Source: Pseudobacillus lumedeiriae (lineage in GTDB: Bacteria; Bacillota; Bacilli; Bacillales; Domibacillaceae). From it: 64,000 nucleotides of DNA. How positions within the stretch are numbered: position 1 is the stretch's first letter; every line of letters starts with the position of its first letter. Under the pieces are notes generated by a model, which saw only the letters and a program-made list of their open reading frames with translations, was not told where the DNA came from and did not search any database. The translations under genes and the position numbers were made by a program. Positions 26,106 to 33,773 of the stretch are shown piece by piece. The stretch covers positions 1 through 64,000 of the forward strand of contig NZ_JAUIYO010000004.1 in NCBI RefSeq assembly GCF_044891285.1, written 5' to 3'.

Positions 26106-26210
26106 AAATAAAAAAAGAAAGACCCTGCAGAGATTGTATTCTCCGCAGAGCCTTCTTTCTTCCCAAGAACACTCGTTCGACATCTACCGGGTGATGACAG
26201 GCAACACTCT
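26106..26210. repeat. Composite palindromic repeat, copy A
   Basis: The hairpin CTGCAGAGA/TCTCCGCAG (26125-26148) within GACCCTGCAG to CAGAGCC is followed by TTCGACATCTACCGGGTGATGACAGGCA. It is a diverged full-length member of the family, about 100 bp long, upstream of comM. Confidence 0.65.
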
Positions 26211-26249
26211 TTATGGTTTATCTCAGGGTTTATTTCATGTATAATGAGA

Positions 26250-26283
26250 ATATAATAAAAAAGAGAAGCGTTGGTAGCGCTCC
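26250..26283 (-). terminator. Terminator of the small-protein mRNA
   Basis: On the minus strand GGAGCG pairs with CGCTTC (one G-U) around CTACCAA and is followed by TCTTTTTT. The decayed copy has GAAGTG/CACTTC instead, so both arms changed together. Confidence 0.7.
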
Positions 26284-26322
26284 TCCCTGCAACCTCTACC
26301 GTCAGGGTGATGGTTGTCAAAA

Positions 26323-26475
26323 TTACTTGTTAGTTTTTCGAGAACCACCCTTTTGCTTGCGACGGCGTAGGGTGGTTTTCTTGTTTTCTAGTATGTTTTT
26401 CCGAAAGAAATACGCACTTACTTCACGCACGATCCCTTTCAGAACTTCACGAAGAAATTCAAGAAATGTTTCCAT
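26323..26475 (-). CDS. Small amphipathic/basic protein, possible type I toxin-like peptide
   Basis: A 50-residue ORF with ATG at 26475 preceded by a perfect AAAGGAGGTGATAATC ribosome site. The N-terminal half is an amphipathic helix (FLEFLREVLKGIVREVSAYF), the C-terminal half is extremely basic (KKTTLRRRKQKGGSRKTNK). The leader contains a CTTTCC/GGAAAG hairpin touching the ribosome site. Its last third overlaps a convergent predicted RNA. This resembles type I toxin-antitoxin organisation, but the helix is less hydrophobic than known membrane toxins. The family is not recognised; a decayed copy lies at 17462-17733. Confidence 0.6.
   Translation of the reverse strand: METFLEFLREVLKGIVREVSAYFFRKNILENKKTTLRRRKQKGGSRKTNK
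26343..26388 (+). terminator. Intrinsic terminator on the plus strand
   Basis: AACCACCC and GGGTGGTT are separated by 19 nt and followed by TTCTTGTTTT. It lies inside the coding region of the opposite-strand small protein and is conserved in the decayed copy. Confidence 0.7.
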
Positions 26476-26535
26476 GATTATCACCTCCTTTCCTAAAACG
26501 GAAAGAAGAGCGACAACCTACCACCCTCACAATAT

Positions 26536-26814
26536 TCAGCTGCATTTCAATTCTATCACATTGCTATTCCATTTTTTATACAAAAATAAAAAAAGAAAGC
26601 CCTGCAGAGATTTTACTCTCCACAGAGCCTTCCAAATATCTTTCGACATATTTCGGGGAGTGACAGGCACTCTACCTAAGTCCTCTTCTGGTATGAACTC
26701 GTATCCAATTTCTTCTTGAGCTAACTCCACGGCTTCATAGCCCACTTGTACTGCAAGTACAGTTTTACCAGTTAGCCTCTTGTAACCCTCAATGAACCAG
26801 TTTATGCATTCCAT
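26536..26814 (-). pseudogene. Small gene whose 3' end runs into a palindromic repeat
   Basis: ATG 26814 has an excellent AAAAGGAGG site. The first 47 residues (MECINWFIEGYKRLTGKTV to IPEEDLG) look native; everything after that is translation of the palindromic repeat at 26590-26674 (RVPVTPRN and beyond). The original stop or C terminus was therefore replaced. It lies 15 bp downstream of radC, probably in the same transcript. Family unknown. Confidence 0.5.
26590..26674. repeat. Composite palindromic repeat, copy B
   Basis: Hairpin CTGCAGAGA/TCTCCACAG (26602-26625), then TTTCGACATATTTCGGGGAG and GTGACAGGCACTC (26660-26672). Best full-length copy together with that at 28405. Confidence 0.8.
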
Positions 26815-26829
26815 TTCTTTTCCTCCTTT

Positions 26830-27342
26830 TTAAATGTAGCCTTTTTCTTTTAATGAAACATACTTACCGTCGCCGATCACCAAATGATCGATGACATCAA
26901 TTCCAATGATCTTTCCTGCTTCTACTAATCGTTTAGTCACTTCTACGTCTTCTCTAGATTCATCTGGCTGCCCGCTTGGATGGTTGTGAGCAACAATGAT
27001 TGACGATGAATTAGATAAAATAGCAGTCTTCATTACCTCTCTTGGATGTACCAAACTAGCATTCAAGCTCCCTATGTGACAGATGTTAATTGCTGTCGGC
27101 TGATTCTTCGTGTCTAGGCACATCACCACGAAATACTCTCTGTCTAGTTCACCCAGAAACTGCTTGAACAGCCTGTAGCCATCTTCCGGACTTCTTACAG
27201 CACGCTCCGGATACAAGAAGCTCTTCTCACGAACCATTTTTAGGCTAACGATGTTCACACGTTTAGCAGGTATCTTCTTGTCACTTTCCTTCACACCCAG
27301 CAGTTCCATCTGTTTCACTTTTCGTTCTTCGTACGTGTTCAT
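26830..27342 (-). CDS. RadC-family JAB-domain protein (short form)
   Basis: A 170-residue protein with the JAB/MPN metal-binding core: AHNHPSGQPDES (HxHPSG...D) near 115-126, preceded by SLNASLVHPREVMKTA and followed by LVEAGKIIGIDVIDHLVIGD. Chromosomal RadC is about 230 residues with an N-terminal helix-hairpin-helix; that part is absent, as is common for copies on mobile elements. Its biochemical role is unresolved and the old DNA repair name is doubtful. ATG 27342 follows TTTAGGAGGAATGCAG. A strong hairpin lies just upstream. Confidence 0.87.
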   Translation of the reverse strand: MNTYEERKVKQMELLGVKESDKKIPAKRVNIVSLKMVREKSFLYPERAVRSPEDGYRLFKQFLGELDREYFVVMCLDTKNQPTAINICHIGSLNASLVHPREVMKTAILSNSSSIIVAHNHPSGQPDESREDVEVTKRLVEAGKIIGIDVIDHLVIGDGKYVSLKEKGYI

Positions 27343-27368
27343 TCTGCATTCCTCCTAAAATAGAAATA

Positions 27369-27398
27369 GCCCTAACTCCGCAAGGGAATTAGGGCTTA
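27369..27398. promoter_or_regulatory. Strong hairpin in the radC leader
   Basis: AGCCCTAACTCC pairs with GGGAATTAGGGCT in a 12-bp stem with a 5-nt loop, about 26 nt before the radC start. Without a clear U run it may be a leader structure or a weak terminator of upstream transcription. Confidence 0.4.
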
Positions 27399-27461
27399 AG
27401 ATAAGCTTATACATGATTATAATATATGGTTGAAAAGTTGGTTGAAACGGAATAAAGACAA

Positions 27462-27553
27462 AAGAAAAGCCCTGCAGAGATTTTATTCTCCACAGAGCCT
27501 ACTACTTTTAAAACTATTACTTTAATACTTTAACGTGGTGGGGGTCTGACCCC
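27462..27553. repeat. Composite palindromic repeat, copy C
   Basis: Hairpin CTGCAGAGA/TCTCCACAG (27472-27495) and, 46 bp on, GGGGTCTGACCCC (27541-27553), which forms the truncated end of the IS21 transposase fragment. Confidence 0.7.
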
Positions 27554-27847
27554 AATACTCTGCAAGATTGTACTTTTTCCTTCATAGCCCATCGCCTCAA
27601 TTTCTTCAAGAAGTACTACGCAGTTGGTCGTACCTTCCTGAATTCGCTGCAGAAGATAAGGCTTGAATGGATCAATCTTGCTACCTCGTTTCTTCCTGGC
27701 CTTGCTTTTGGGCATTTCTCCATTTTTCAAATACTTGCTGATCGTTTTTCGGTCAAACCCTGTTTCCCTAGCAATCTCTGTTTGAGTCCAGCCTTTTTGA
27801 TGTAAATCTCGAATCATAAAAAATTCCCCTTCTCTTAACACCGTCAC
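27530..27847 (-). pseudogene. istA: IS21-family transposase (IstA) N-terminal fragment
   Basis: About 95 residues of an IstA-type transposase remain: the helix-turn-helix GWTQTEIARETGFDRKTISKYL near residue 20, KSKARKKRGSKIDPFKPYL and GYEGKSTIL. The frame then enters the repeat GGGGTCTGACCCC and stops. Full-length IstA has about 400-500 residues and is followed by istB; both are missing. Confidence 0.8.
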
Positions 27848-27942
27848 GTCACTCTCCTAACTTAAAGCTACGTGACGATTATCTGTTATGATTGGGGAAT
27901 TTTAAACCGGAGATATTGTCCATTTTAACGTCGGAGATAACA
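27554..27942 (-). mobile_element. IS21-family remnant with one end preserved
   Basis: Upstream of the istA fragment the minus-strand end reads TGTTATCTCCGACGTT and repeats ATCTCCGG about 25 bp inside, the multiple-repeat terminus usual for IS21 elements. The other end has been lost at the palindromic repeat. Confidence 0.6.
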
Positions 27943-28069
27943 TTTCTACTAATTCATAAATTGGCTCAAGAGGTTCACCTTCATATGGATTACTATTTTT
28001 GTTCGATATAAATATTATTGCAAACACAAGTAATACTATTAATGTGCATGTGGTAATAATTTTTTTCAA
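27902..28069 (-). pseudogene. Small exported protein truncated by the IS21 end
   Basis: TTG 28069 follows GAGGAG by 5 nt. The 55-residue product has a signal/anchor helix (TLIVLLVFAIIFI) and NPYEGEPLEPIYELVEM, then runs into the IS21 terminus (SPTLKWTISPV is IS sequence). The native C terminus was cut off by the insertion. Family unknown. The rest of the gap to 28345 carries repeats and a terminator. Confidence 0.5.
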
Positions 28070-28259
28070 AGCTTTCTCCTCATTTCATTTATTAATTATT
28101 TCTAAGAACTTCTAACAATTAAAGTTGTGCCAATTAGTATTAAGCAATTATTATCACTAATATTAAACAGTAATCTCTTTCTATCAAATGGCTATATATC
28201 ACTACAGTATTTCGTAAATGCTTTTCAAAGTATAAGTATTCTAGCACATTTAATGAATG

Positions 28260-28300
28260 GGGGTCTGACCCCAGATTCTGGGGAGTGACAGGCACTCTCC
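28260..28300. repeat. Palindromic repeat, both cores adjacent
   Basis: GGGGTCTGACCCC (28260-28272) and GGGGAGTGACAGGCACTC (28280-28297) lie 7 bp apart, without the intervening TTTCGACAAA block. Confidence 0.75.
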
Positions 28301-28304
28301 TTTT

Positions 28305-28358
28305 AAAACCCGAACTATTATGAAATTCTAAATTAGAATTCCTCATTATAGTTCGGGT
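28305..28358. terminator. Long bidirectional hairpin at the symporter 3' end
   Basis: AACCCGAACTAT and ATAGTTCGGGTT, extended inward by GAATTC-like arms, form a nearly perfect stem of more than 20 bp with T runs on both sides. Confidence 0.8.
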
Positions 28359-29665
28359 TTTTCTTCGGCTGAAAACCTTCTGTCCAGCCTCTTTTTGTAA
28401 CCTATCAATCTTTCGACAAAACTCGGGGAGTGACAGGCACTTTCCTTTAGAGATGGGAAAAGCTGTATAATAAAGTTATAGCTAATCAATTGCAGCAATA
28501 CGAGTGCACCACTTGAATGTAATGATAAGTATAAGCTAATAATTGCTGCAACAACTGCGAAAGATCGTGCAATATTCATTTGCTTACGAGCTGAAGTATC
28601 TGGCTTCAATGGTATATAAATATTAGACGTTATCATTGAACCAACTGTAATGAGCATGACTGAACATGGTACTAAAGATGCTAGTAATCCCGCTGCCCCA
28701 ATTAATCCTACAAACCATGGATCAAATGTTTGAAATACTAATTGAATTAATGCCAAATCGCTTTCCGCTCCTGATAGATTGGGAATCGTTAATATCGCTG
28801 CTAATCCGATAAAACATGAAAATAGCTGCATTAATGAATATAAAGGCATTAAAATAGAATTTTTACGAAGGGCTTTGTCACTTTTTGCTGCATATGTTGA
28901 TAAAAATGTATGTGGCCAAATGTATACTCCTAACCCCATTAAGACGATGGAAGAGATAAACCATACAAGACTTAAGCCTGTATCTGGAAAGAATAAGACT
29001 TGAGCTTTCACTTCAGAAACATCTTTAATCATTGATCCAATACCATCATGATAATGGAATGGGAAGTACAGACCTAAAAATAAAAGCACGCCAAATGTAA
29101 GAACATCCTTAATCAAAGCTACACGGGAAGAACCGTGGAGTCCTGAAATTAATGTATAGATTACGACAATAATGCTTCCAACCCATATTGCTACTGTAGC
29201 AGATATTGCCCCGTAGGACGCAACGGACACAATCAGACCTAATCCTTTTAGTGCCATTACAATCATTGGCACAATTGCCACTACACCTACAATTGTAATT
29301 AGTTTCCCTAAAAACGGACTAGTATATTTCTTCTCAAAAAATTCACCTTGCGAGACTAAATTATGCTCTTTACTGTAACGTCTGATTTTTGGTAGTAGAA
29401 AATAGCCAAGAACACAGCCAATTGAAATATACGTCATGATATAAAGTGTTGCAATTCCACTATTATAGGCTAGTCCCACTAATCCAGTTAAGGAGAATGC
29501 GGTAAAAAACTCCCCCGCTAATAAGAAGAAAGTAACGATCGCACCCATGCCTCGTCCACCTAATGCCCATTCTTCCATATTTCCATTTTTACCTCTGCCT
29601 GCTTTGATCGCCCAATACATACAGACGATCACAAAGGCAATCATAATTGTTATAGAAATATTCAT
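28346..29665 (-). CDS. Sodium:solute symporter family protein, C-terminally truncated
   Basis: Member of the SSS family (PutP/PanF-like), 439 residues as read. The N-terminal helices, GRGMGAIVTFFLLAGEFFTAFSLTGLVG and WPHTFLSTYAAKS are typical. After ISYNFIIQLFPSL the frame enters the palindromic repeat (KESACHSPSFVERL) and then the terminator, so the last two or more helices expected in a protein of about 480-500 residues are missing. It may be non-functional. Its start overlaps the stop of the DUF3311 gene by 4 nt. It is probably driven by the sigma-54 promoter at 31090. Confidence 0.8.
   Translation of the reverse strand: MNISITIMIAFVIVCMYWAIKAGRGKNGNMEEWALGGRGMGAIVTFFLLAGEFFTAFSLTGLVGLAYNSGIATLYIMTYISIGCVLGYFLLPKIRRYSKEHNLVSQGEFFEKKYTSPFLGKLITIVGVVAIVPMIVMALKGLGLIVSVASYGAISATVAIWVGSIIVVIYTLISGLHGSSRVALIKDVLTFGVLLFLGLYFPFHYHDGIGSMIKDVSEVKAQVLFFPDTGLSLVWFISSIVLMGLGVYIWPHTFLSTYAAKSDKALRKNSILMPLYSLMQLFSCFIGLAAILTIPNLSGAESDLALIQLVFQTFDPWFVGLIGAAGLLASLVPCSVMLITVGSMITSNIYIPLKPDTSARKQMNIARSFAVVAAIISLYLSLHSSGALVLLQLISYNFIIQLFPSLKESACHSPSFVERLIGYKKRLDRRFSAEEKPEL
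28405..28446. repeat. Palindromic repeat inside the symporter reading frame
   Basis: TTTCGACAAAACTCGGGGAG followed by GTGACAGGCACTTTCC; translated as the odd tail of the symporter. Confidence 0.75.
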
Positions 29666-29859
29666 TCTACACCCTCCTCATCATGTTGATCGAACGTATA
29701 CATCACCCAAACAGTTAAGGAAGTTAAAACGACACACAAAACAATCCAAAACATTGATAAAGGCAACCCCAATACATAGGGTTCAATTCGATTCGTTAAA
29801 GGTACACCAATAAGAAAACCCACAATCGGAATTAACGCTAGAAAATGTAATGGCTTCAA
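29662..29859 (-). CDS. DUF3311-type small membrane protein
   Basis: A 65-residue protein with two membrane helices, FLALIPIVGFLIGVPLTNRI and SMFWIVLCVVLTSLTVWVMY, and an acidic C terminus. This is the small partner typically encoded directly before SSS-family symporters (DUF3311), with a 4-nt overlap here. It probably forms a complex with the symporter or aids its insertion. Confidence 0.8.
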   Translation of the reverse strand: MKPLHFLALIPIVGFLIGVPLTNRIEPYVLGLPLSMFWIVLCVVLTSLTVWVMYTFDQHDEEGVE

Positions 29860-29860
29860 A

Positions 29861-31042
29861 TTATTCTGCCTCCTCTAATACTTTTTCTAATAAAGGCTGT
29901 ACAAACTTTTGCATACGATTCATGCCCTCTTCCAAATTCTCCATTGAACATGCATACGAAATACGGATGTACCCTTCGCCATATTCAGAAAAACCATAGC
30001 CCGGAATGACGGCTACTTTTACTTCATCCACAAGCTGATTGATAAATTCATTCGAACTTAAACCAGTCTTTTCAATTGAAACAAATAAATAAAACGCACC
30101 GTCTGGTTTGATTGCTTCCAAGCCCATGTCCATAATACGTTGATACGTGTAGTTACGTCGTTTTTCATATTGCTGACGCATTTCTTCGACTTCTGGTAAA
30201 TCGTGATTTAATGCCTCAATGGCAGCGTATTGACTGACTGAACTTGCACATACACAGTTAAATGCATGAGCTTTAAACATTTCTTCTGTTATATAAGCAG
30301 GGGCTAATGTGTAGCCAATTCTCCAACCTGTCATGGCATGGGACTTTGATAAACCATTGATGACTATACATTGCTCTTTCATTTCTGGATATGAAGCGAT
30401 TGAAATATGTTGCAATCCATATGTTAGTTCACTGTATATTTCATCTGAAATAATAAAAACATCTTTCCCTCTTAATAGATTTGCGATTTCTTCTAATTCA
30501 TGAGCCTCTAAAATAGCACCTGTAGGGTTTGATGGATATGGTAAAATAACACATTTTGTTTTTTCTGTTAAGTTTTCTTCAATTAACTTTGCAGAGATTT
30601 TAAAATTGTTTTTACGAGTATCCACAAATACAGGTGTTGCGTAGCACATACGAATAAGTGGCTCATACCCGGGATAAACAGGTGCTGGTAAAATAACTTC
30701 ATCACCCGGCTCTAAAATCGCACGGAAAGCAATATCCAGCGCTTCACTTGCGCCATTTGTAATTAAAACTTCATCTTCTGGACGATAATTTAGTTGGTAA
30801 TGTCTTTGTACAAAGTCAGCAGCAGCCTGTCTAAGTTCAAGCACACCTGAGTTATGTGTATAACCAGTTTTACGTGCTTCAATTGCACGTTTCCCTGCTT
30901 CTAAAATGGAATCTGGTGTTACAAAATCCGGTTGTCCAATTGTAAAGTTAATAATCGACGGGTCATTCGCCACTTTGTTTCCGATTTCACGAATGGCAGA
31001 AATTTTGATGTTTGTTAAGGTTTTATTAAGTAAATGATTCAT
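29861..31042 (-). CDS. Class I/II PLP-dependent aminotransferase (PatA-like)
   Basis: A 393-residue fold-type I aminotransferase. Key features are INFTIGQPDFVTP, NGASEALDIAFRAIL, YPSNPTGAIL (Asn binding PLP), DEIYSEL (Asp) and the PLP lysine in SKSHAMTGWRIGY near residue 230, with the substrate-binding arginine in YIRISYA. Closest to B. subtilis PatA-type aspartate/aromatic aminotransferases. It leads an operon with the DUF3311 protein and a symporter, read from a sigma-54 promoter and divergent from a PAS-containing activator. Import and transamination of an amino acid is the likely theme. Confidence 0.9.
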   Translation of the reverse strand: MNHLLNKTLTNIKISAIREIGNKVANDPSIINFTIGQPDFVTPDSILEAGKRAIEARKTGYTHNSGVLELRQAAADFVQRHYQLNYRPEDEVLITNGASEALDIAFRAILEPGDEVILPAPVYPGYEPLIRMCYATPVFVDTRKNNFKISAKLIEENLTEKTKCVILPYPSNPTGAILEAHELEEIANLLRGKDVFIISDEIYSELTYGLQHISIASYPEMKEQCIVINGLSKSHAMTGWRIGYTLAPAYITEEMFKAHAFNCVCASSVSQYAAIEALNHDLPEVEEMRQQYEKRRNYTYQRIMDMGLEAIKPDGAFYLFVSIEKTGLSSNEFINQLVDEVKVAVIPGYGFSEYGEGYIRISYACSMENLEEGMNRMQKFVQPLLEKVLEEAE

Positions 31043-31089
31043 GATGCCCTCCCCTTGCTAACTATATATTTGAGTACACTTTATGTAGT

Positions 31090-31107
31090 TAGCAAGAATC
31101 ATGCCAA
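31090..31107 (-). promoter_or_regulatory. Sigma-54 (-24/-12) promoter of the aminotransferase operon
   Basis: On the minus strand TTGGCAT-N5-TTGCT has GG at 31105-31104 and GC at 31093-31092, 12 bp apart. The predicted start is near 31080, about 40 bp before the aminotransferase ATG. Confidence 0.8.
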
Positions 31108-31524
31108 ATTGAAAACGCTGATAAATCAACACTTTCAAAATAGATCACATTGAATTTATAAGATAATTTCGAATGGGTGATTCTAATTCGATTCAATTTT
31201 CGTCAAAAAAAGCATAAATCCCCTTTATAACGTGCTATATTTTCTTACATAGGGATTCAAATACGAGTCGTTTACGAATCAAAAGAGCTGATGGTTTAAA
31301 CTTTCTGACATATGGAAATGAATTAACAATGGGGATAAACACTTCGACAACAAAGGTTTTCCAACAATTTGATGAGCAATTATTTTTAAAGTTGTTAAAT
31401 ACATGAAAAGGTCCTATTTAGATAATCGATAACAAAGGGAATGTATTGTGGGTGAATCAACCAGCTTATGATTTTATGGATTTTTTAAAAAATTTTGATA
31501 GAATTGAATGAAATAATATAGAAT
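31108..31524. other. Intergenic control region between divergent sigma-54 genes
   Basis: 417 nt of AT-rich DNA with no ORF supported. It should contain the activator-binding sites. GGTGATTC occurs at about 31173 and again at 31527, and ACGAGTCGTTTACGAATC (about 31263) contains a degenerate inverted repeat, but none is convincing as an enhancer site. Confidence 0.35.
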
Positions 31525-32982
31525 TTGGTGATTCAATTGGATAAATCAGCCCTTTTCCGAGATGAAAAGAATAAATTATTTTTGGATATTATGAACTCGA
31601 TTAAGGATGGTATTTGGGTTCTTGATAAAAGTGGAACCGTAATCTGGGTAAATGATGCTGCAAAGCGGGGACTATTTGAGGCTGACGAGGTTGATTTAAT
31701 CAACCAAAGTGTACTTGATATGGAAAAAAGAGGAGTATTCTCTCCTTCTATTGCCCGTCTCGTAGTAGAGAACAAGCAGTTTATCAACACAGTACAAGTT
31801 ACAAAGAACAATCAGAAATTATTAGTGTCCGGGGATTATATTACCGACGAAAAAGGCGAGATTGAATTTATTGTTACCCATGCGCGCACGATCAGTGAAG
31901 CATTAAATATGAATATGGAATTGGAAAAAGCAGAAGAGCTTTTACAGCGGTATAAAAACCAAATTCGGCAAATGATCCATCAAAAAAATAAAGAGCAAGT
32001 AGTAGAACCATTTGTTGGGAAAAGCAAGGCATTTCACTCTGCCCTTGAGTGGCTTGAAAAAGTGGCAGATGTTGACACAACCGTTTTAATTACAGGTGAA
32101 ACAGGAGTAGGAAAGAGCGTCTTTGCGCAAAAGATCCACCAATTAAGTAACCGGAGAGACAAGCCTTTCGTCCACTTGAATTGCGGCGCTATTCCTGAGT
32201 CTCTAATTGAATCGGAGCTTTTCGGCTATAAGAAAGGGGCCTTCACAGGAGCTAATAATAATGGAAAAATAGGGCTGATCGCCGCTGCGGAAAATGGAGT
32301 ATTGTTCCTTGACGAAATTAGCGAACTCCCGTTGCATTTACAGTCTAAATTACTTTTATTCCTTCAAGATAAAACGTATATACCGATCGGAGATTCACAA
32401 GTCCATCAAGCAGACGTTCGAATCATTGCCGGCACAAACGCTAACCTTTTGGAAATGACGAAAACCGGGCAATTTCGTGCCGATTTATATTATCGGCTAA
32501 ATATATTGCCTCTGACTATCCCCCCACTGCGGAAACGCCGGGAAGATATCGTTCCCCTTTTAGACTTTTTTCTGAAAAAATATAATAACAAGTACCAAAA
32601 AGAGCATATCTTATCAGGAACATTAATCAAGATCTTATATAACTATGACTGGCCGGGAAATATTAGAGAACTAGAGAACTTATTAGAACGATTAGTCATC
32701 ACAGCTTCTAATAAAGTGATTAATGAACAGGACCTGCCTAGTAACTTTCGGCAAGAAGAGACAGAAAGAGCTCATTTGCTGGATACCTTGCCAGAGAGTC
32801 AAACATTGACGGAATACCTTAATAATATTGAAAAAGAGATCATTGAAAAAACCTATAATCAACTTCAAAGCACAAGAAAAACAGCTGCCAAACTAGGAGT
32901 CACCCAGGCATATATTGCAAGACGGTTCAAAAAGTACAATTTAAAAGTCACAGAAAAGAAAAATTTAACGAGTAGAGAATAG
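31525..32982 (+). CDS. PAS-containing sigma-54-dependent transcription activator
   Basis: Enhancer-binding protein of about 480 residues. A PAS domain (about 15-125, IKDGIWVLDKSGTVIWVND) and a short coiled coil precede the AAA+ domain: Walker A GETGVGKS, an intact GAFTGA loop, Walker B GVLFLDEISELP and FRADLYYRLNILPL. The C-terminal helix-turn-helix is TRKTAAKLGVTQAYIARRF. The order matches RocR/TyrR-like regulators of amino acid use. The start may be TTG 31525, GTG 31528 or TTG 31537, which has GGTGA 5 nt upstream. It should activate the divergent aminotransferase operon. Confidence 0.92.
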   Translation: MVIQLDKSALFRDEKNKLFLDIMNSIKDGIWVLDKSGTVIWVNDAAKRGLFEADEVDLINQSVLDMEKRGVFSPSIARLVVENKQFINTVQVTKNNQKLLVSGDYITDEKGEIEFIVTHARTISEALNMNMELEKAEELLQRYKNQIRQMIHQKNKEQVVEPFVGKSKAFHSALEWLEKVADVDTTVLITGETGVGKSVFAQKIHQLSNRRDKPFVHLNCGAIPESLIESELFGYKKGAFTGANNNGKIGLIAAAENGVLFLDEISELPLHLQSKLLLFLQDKTYIPIGDSQVHQADVRIIAGTNANLLEMTKTGQFRADLYYRLNILPLTIPPLRKRREDIVPLLDFFLKKYNNKYQKEHILSGTLIKILYNYDWPGNIRELENLLERLVITASNKVINEQDLPSNFRQEETERAHLLDTLPESQTLTEYLNNIEKEIIEKTYNQLQSTRKTAAKLGVTQAYIARRFKKYNLKVTEKKNLTSRE

Positions 32983-33030
32983 ATTTTTTAAAAAAACAGA
33001 GAGCCATAACGACTCTCTGTCTCTACTTGT

Positions 33031-33075
33031 GTTTCGACAAAATCTAGCAAACTTCGAGGAGTGATAGACACGCCA
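33031..33075. repeat. Diverged palindromic repeat behind the activator gene
   Basis: GTTTCGACAAAATCTAGC and AACTTCGAGGAGTGATAGACAC match the family with several changes. A hairpin ACAGAGAG/CTCTCTGT (32997-33020) just upstream probably terminates the activator gene. Confidence 0.55.
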
Positions 33076-33115
33076 CCTCTTACCTTGGCCAGTCCCTGAT
33101 GTTTCCATTCATTTT

Positions 33116-33757
33116 CTACTGCTTAGTTTCATACAAACTCTTCACTTCATTAGCATTAAGTGCCCGATTATAAATTCTAAAGTTATCCAGTGAACCATCT
33201 AATGGATACCAATTGTCAGCTTGTCTTCCAATGCTAAAACCACTAGATGTGCTTAAATCAATAGGCGTTGCTTCACTATTCTCACTATATTTAACCCCGT
33301 TCACATAAGAAACAGCTGAATTTGCCGAAATTACATAGGAAATATGAACCCATTCATGCGTATTTAAAATCCCACCAGCCTGAAGCCGTATGTTATTTGA
33401 AGGATAATAAAATGTACTATTCCCCCAGTTCGTGTATAACAAGTTACTAACTTTACTCCCTTGGAAAATGGAATGAAACCCCTCTGTTTTTTCATTTCCA
33501 TTTCCGTCAGTCCCTCTCTTATTATTAATTTTAAGCCAGTAAGAGATTGTGATTTCATTAGAGAACTGAAAAGACGGGTCAAATGGGATGCTTATTCTAT
33601 CTGGTGAAGATAGCCCGCCTAACACAATTGCTTTTCCACTTCCATCGACACCTTGTTCATAATTAACACCGCCAATGAGAGTGCCATTTATATGATTGTC
33701 GGAACTATCAGCAATATTATTCTCGAATTTTAAATAGAGTAATAATTTACTTTCCAA
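33116..33757 (-). CDS. LamG/concanavalin A-like lectin domain protein, probably a fragment
   Basis: A 213-residue jelly-roll domain of the LamG_3 type: LLYLKFENNIADSSDNHING at the start, ITISYWLKINN, HEWVHISYVI, VSYVNGVKYSE and SLDNFRIYNRALNANEV at the end. Such domains bind glycans in large surface proteins. There is no signal peptide, the start is only a TTG with a poor ribosome site, and a group II intron ends 17 bp upstream. It therefore looks like the C-terminal remnant of a larger surface protein gene. Confidence 0.7.
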   Translation of the reverse strand: MESKLLLYLKFENNIADSSDNHINGTLIGGVNYEQGVDGSGKAIVLGGLSSPDRISIPFDPSFQFSNEITISYWLKINNKRGTDGNGNEKTEGFHSIFQGSKVSNLLYTNWGNSTFYYPSNNIRLQAGGILNTHEWVHISYVISANSAVSYVNGVKYSENSEATPIDLSTSSGFSIGRQADNWYPLDGSLDNFRIYNRALNANEVKSLYETKQ

Positions 33758-33773
33758 ATCAATGCTATTCCCG

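Larger units (their letters stand above)
26240..26389 (+). ncRNA. Candidate antisense RNA of the small-protein module
   Basis: A TATAAT at about 26230-26235 precedes a stretch ending in a strong terminator on the plus strand (26343-26388). The predicted RNA of about 140 nt is complementary to the 3' end of the opposite-strand small-protein mRNA, the overlap geometry of TxpA/RatA and BsrG/SR4. Promoter quality is modest (no good -35), so expression is a prediction. Confidence 0.4.

Noticed and set aside
26213..26719. Plus-strand 168-codon frame across the small-protein module
   Set aside because: It crosses two terminators and a palindromic repeat, and the minus strand has the better ribosome site and conserved copy.
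28140..28346. Minus-strand 68-codon frame
   Set aside because: Composed of terminator arm and palindromic repeat translation (RVPVTPQN recurs wherever the repeat is translated).
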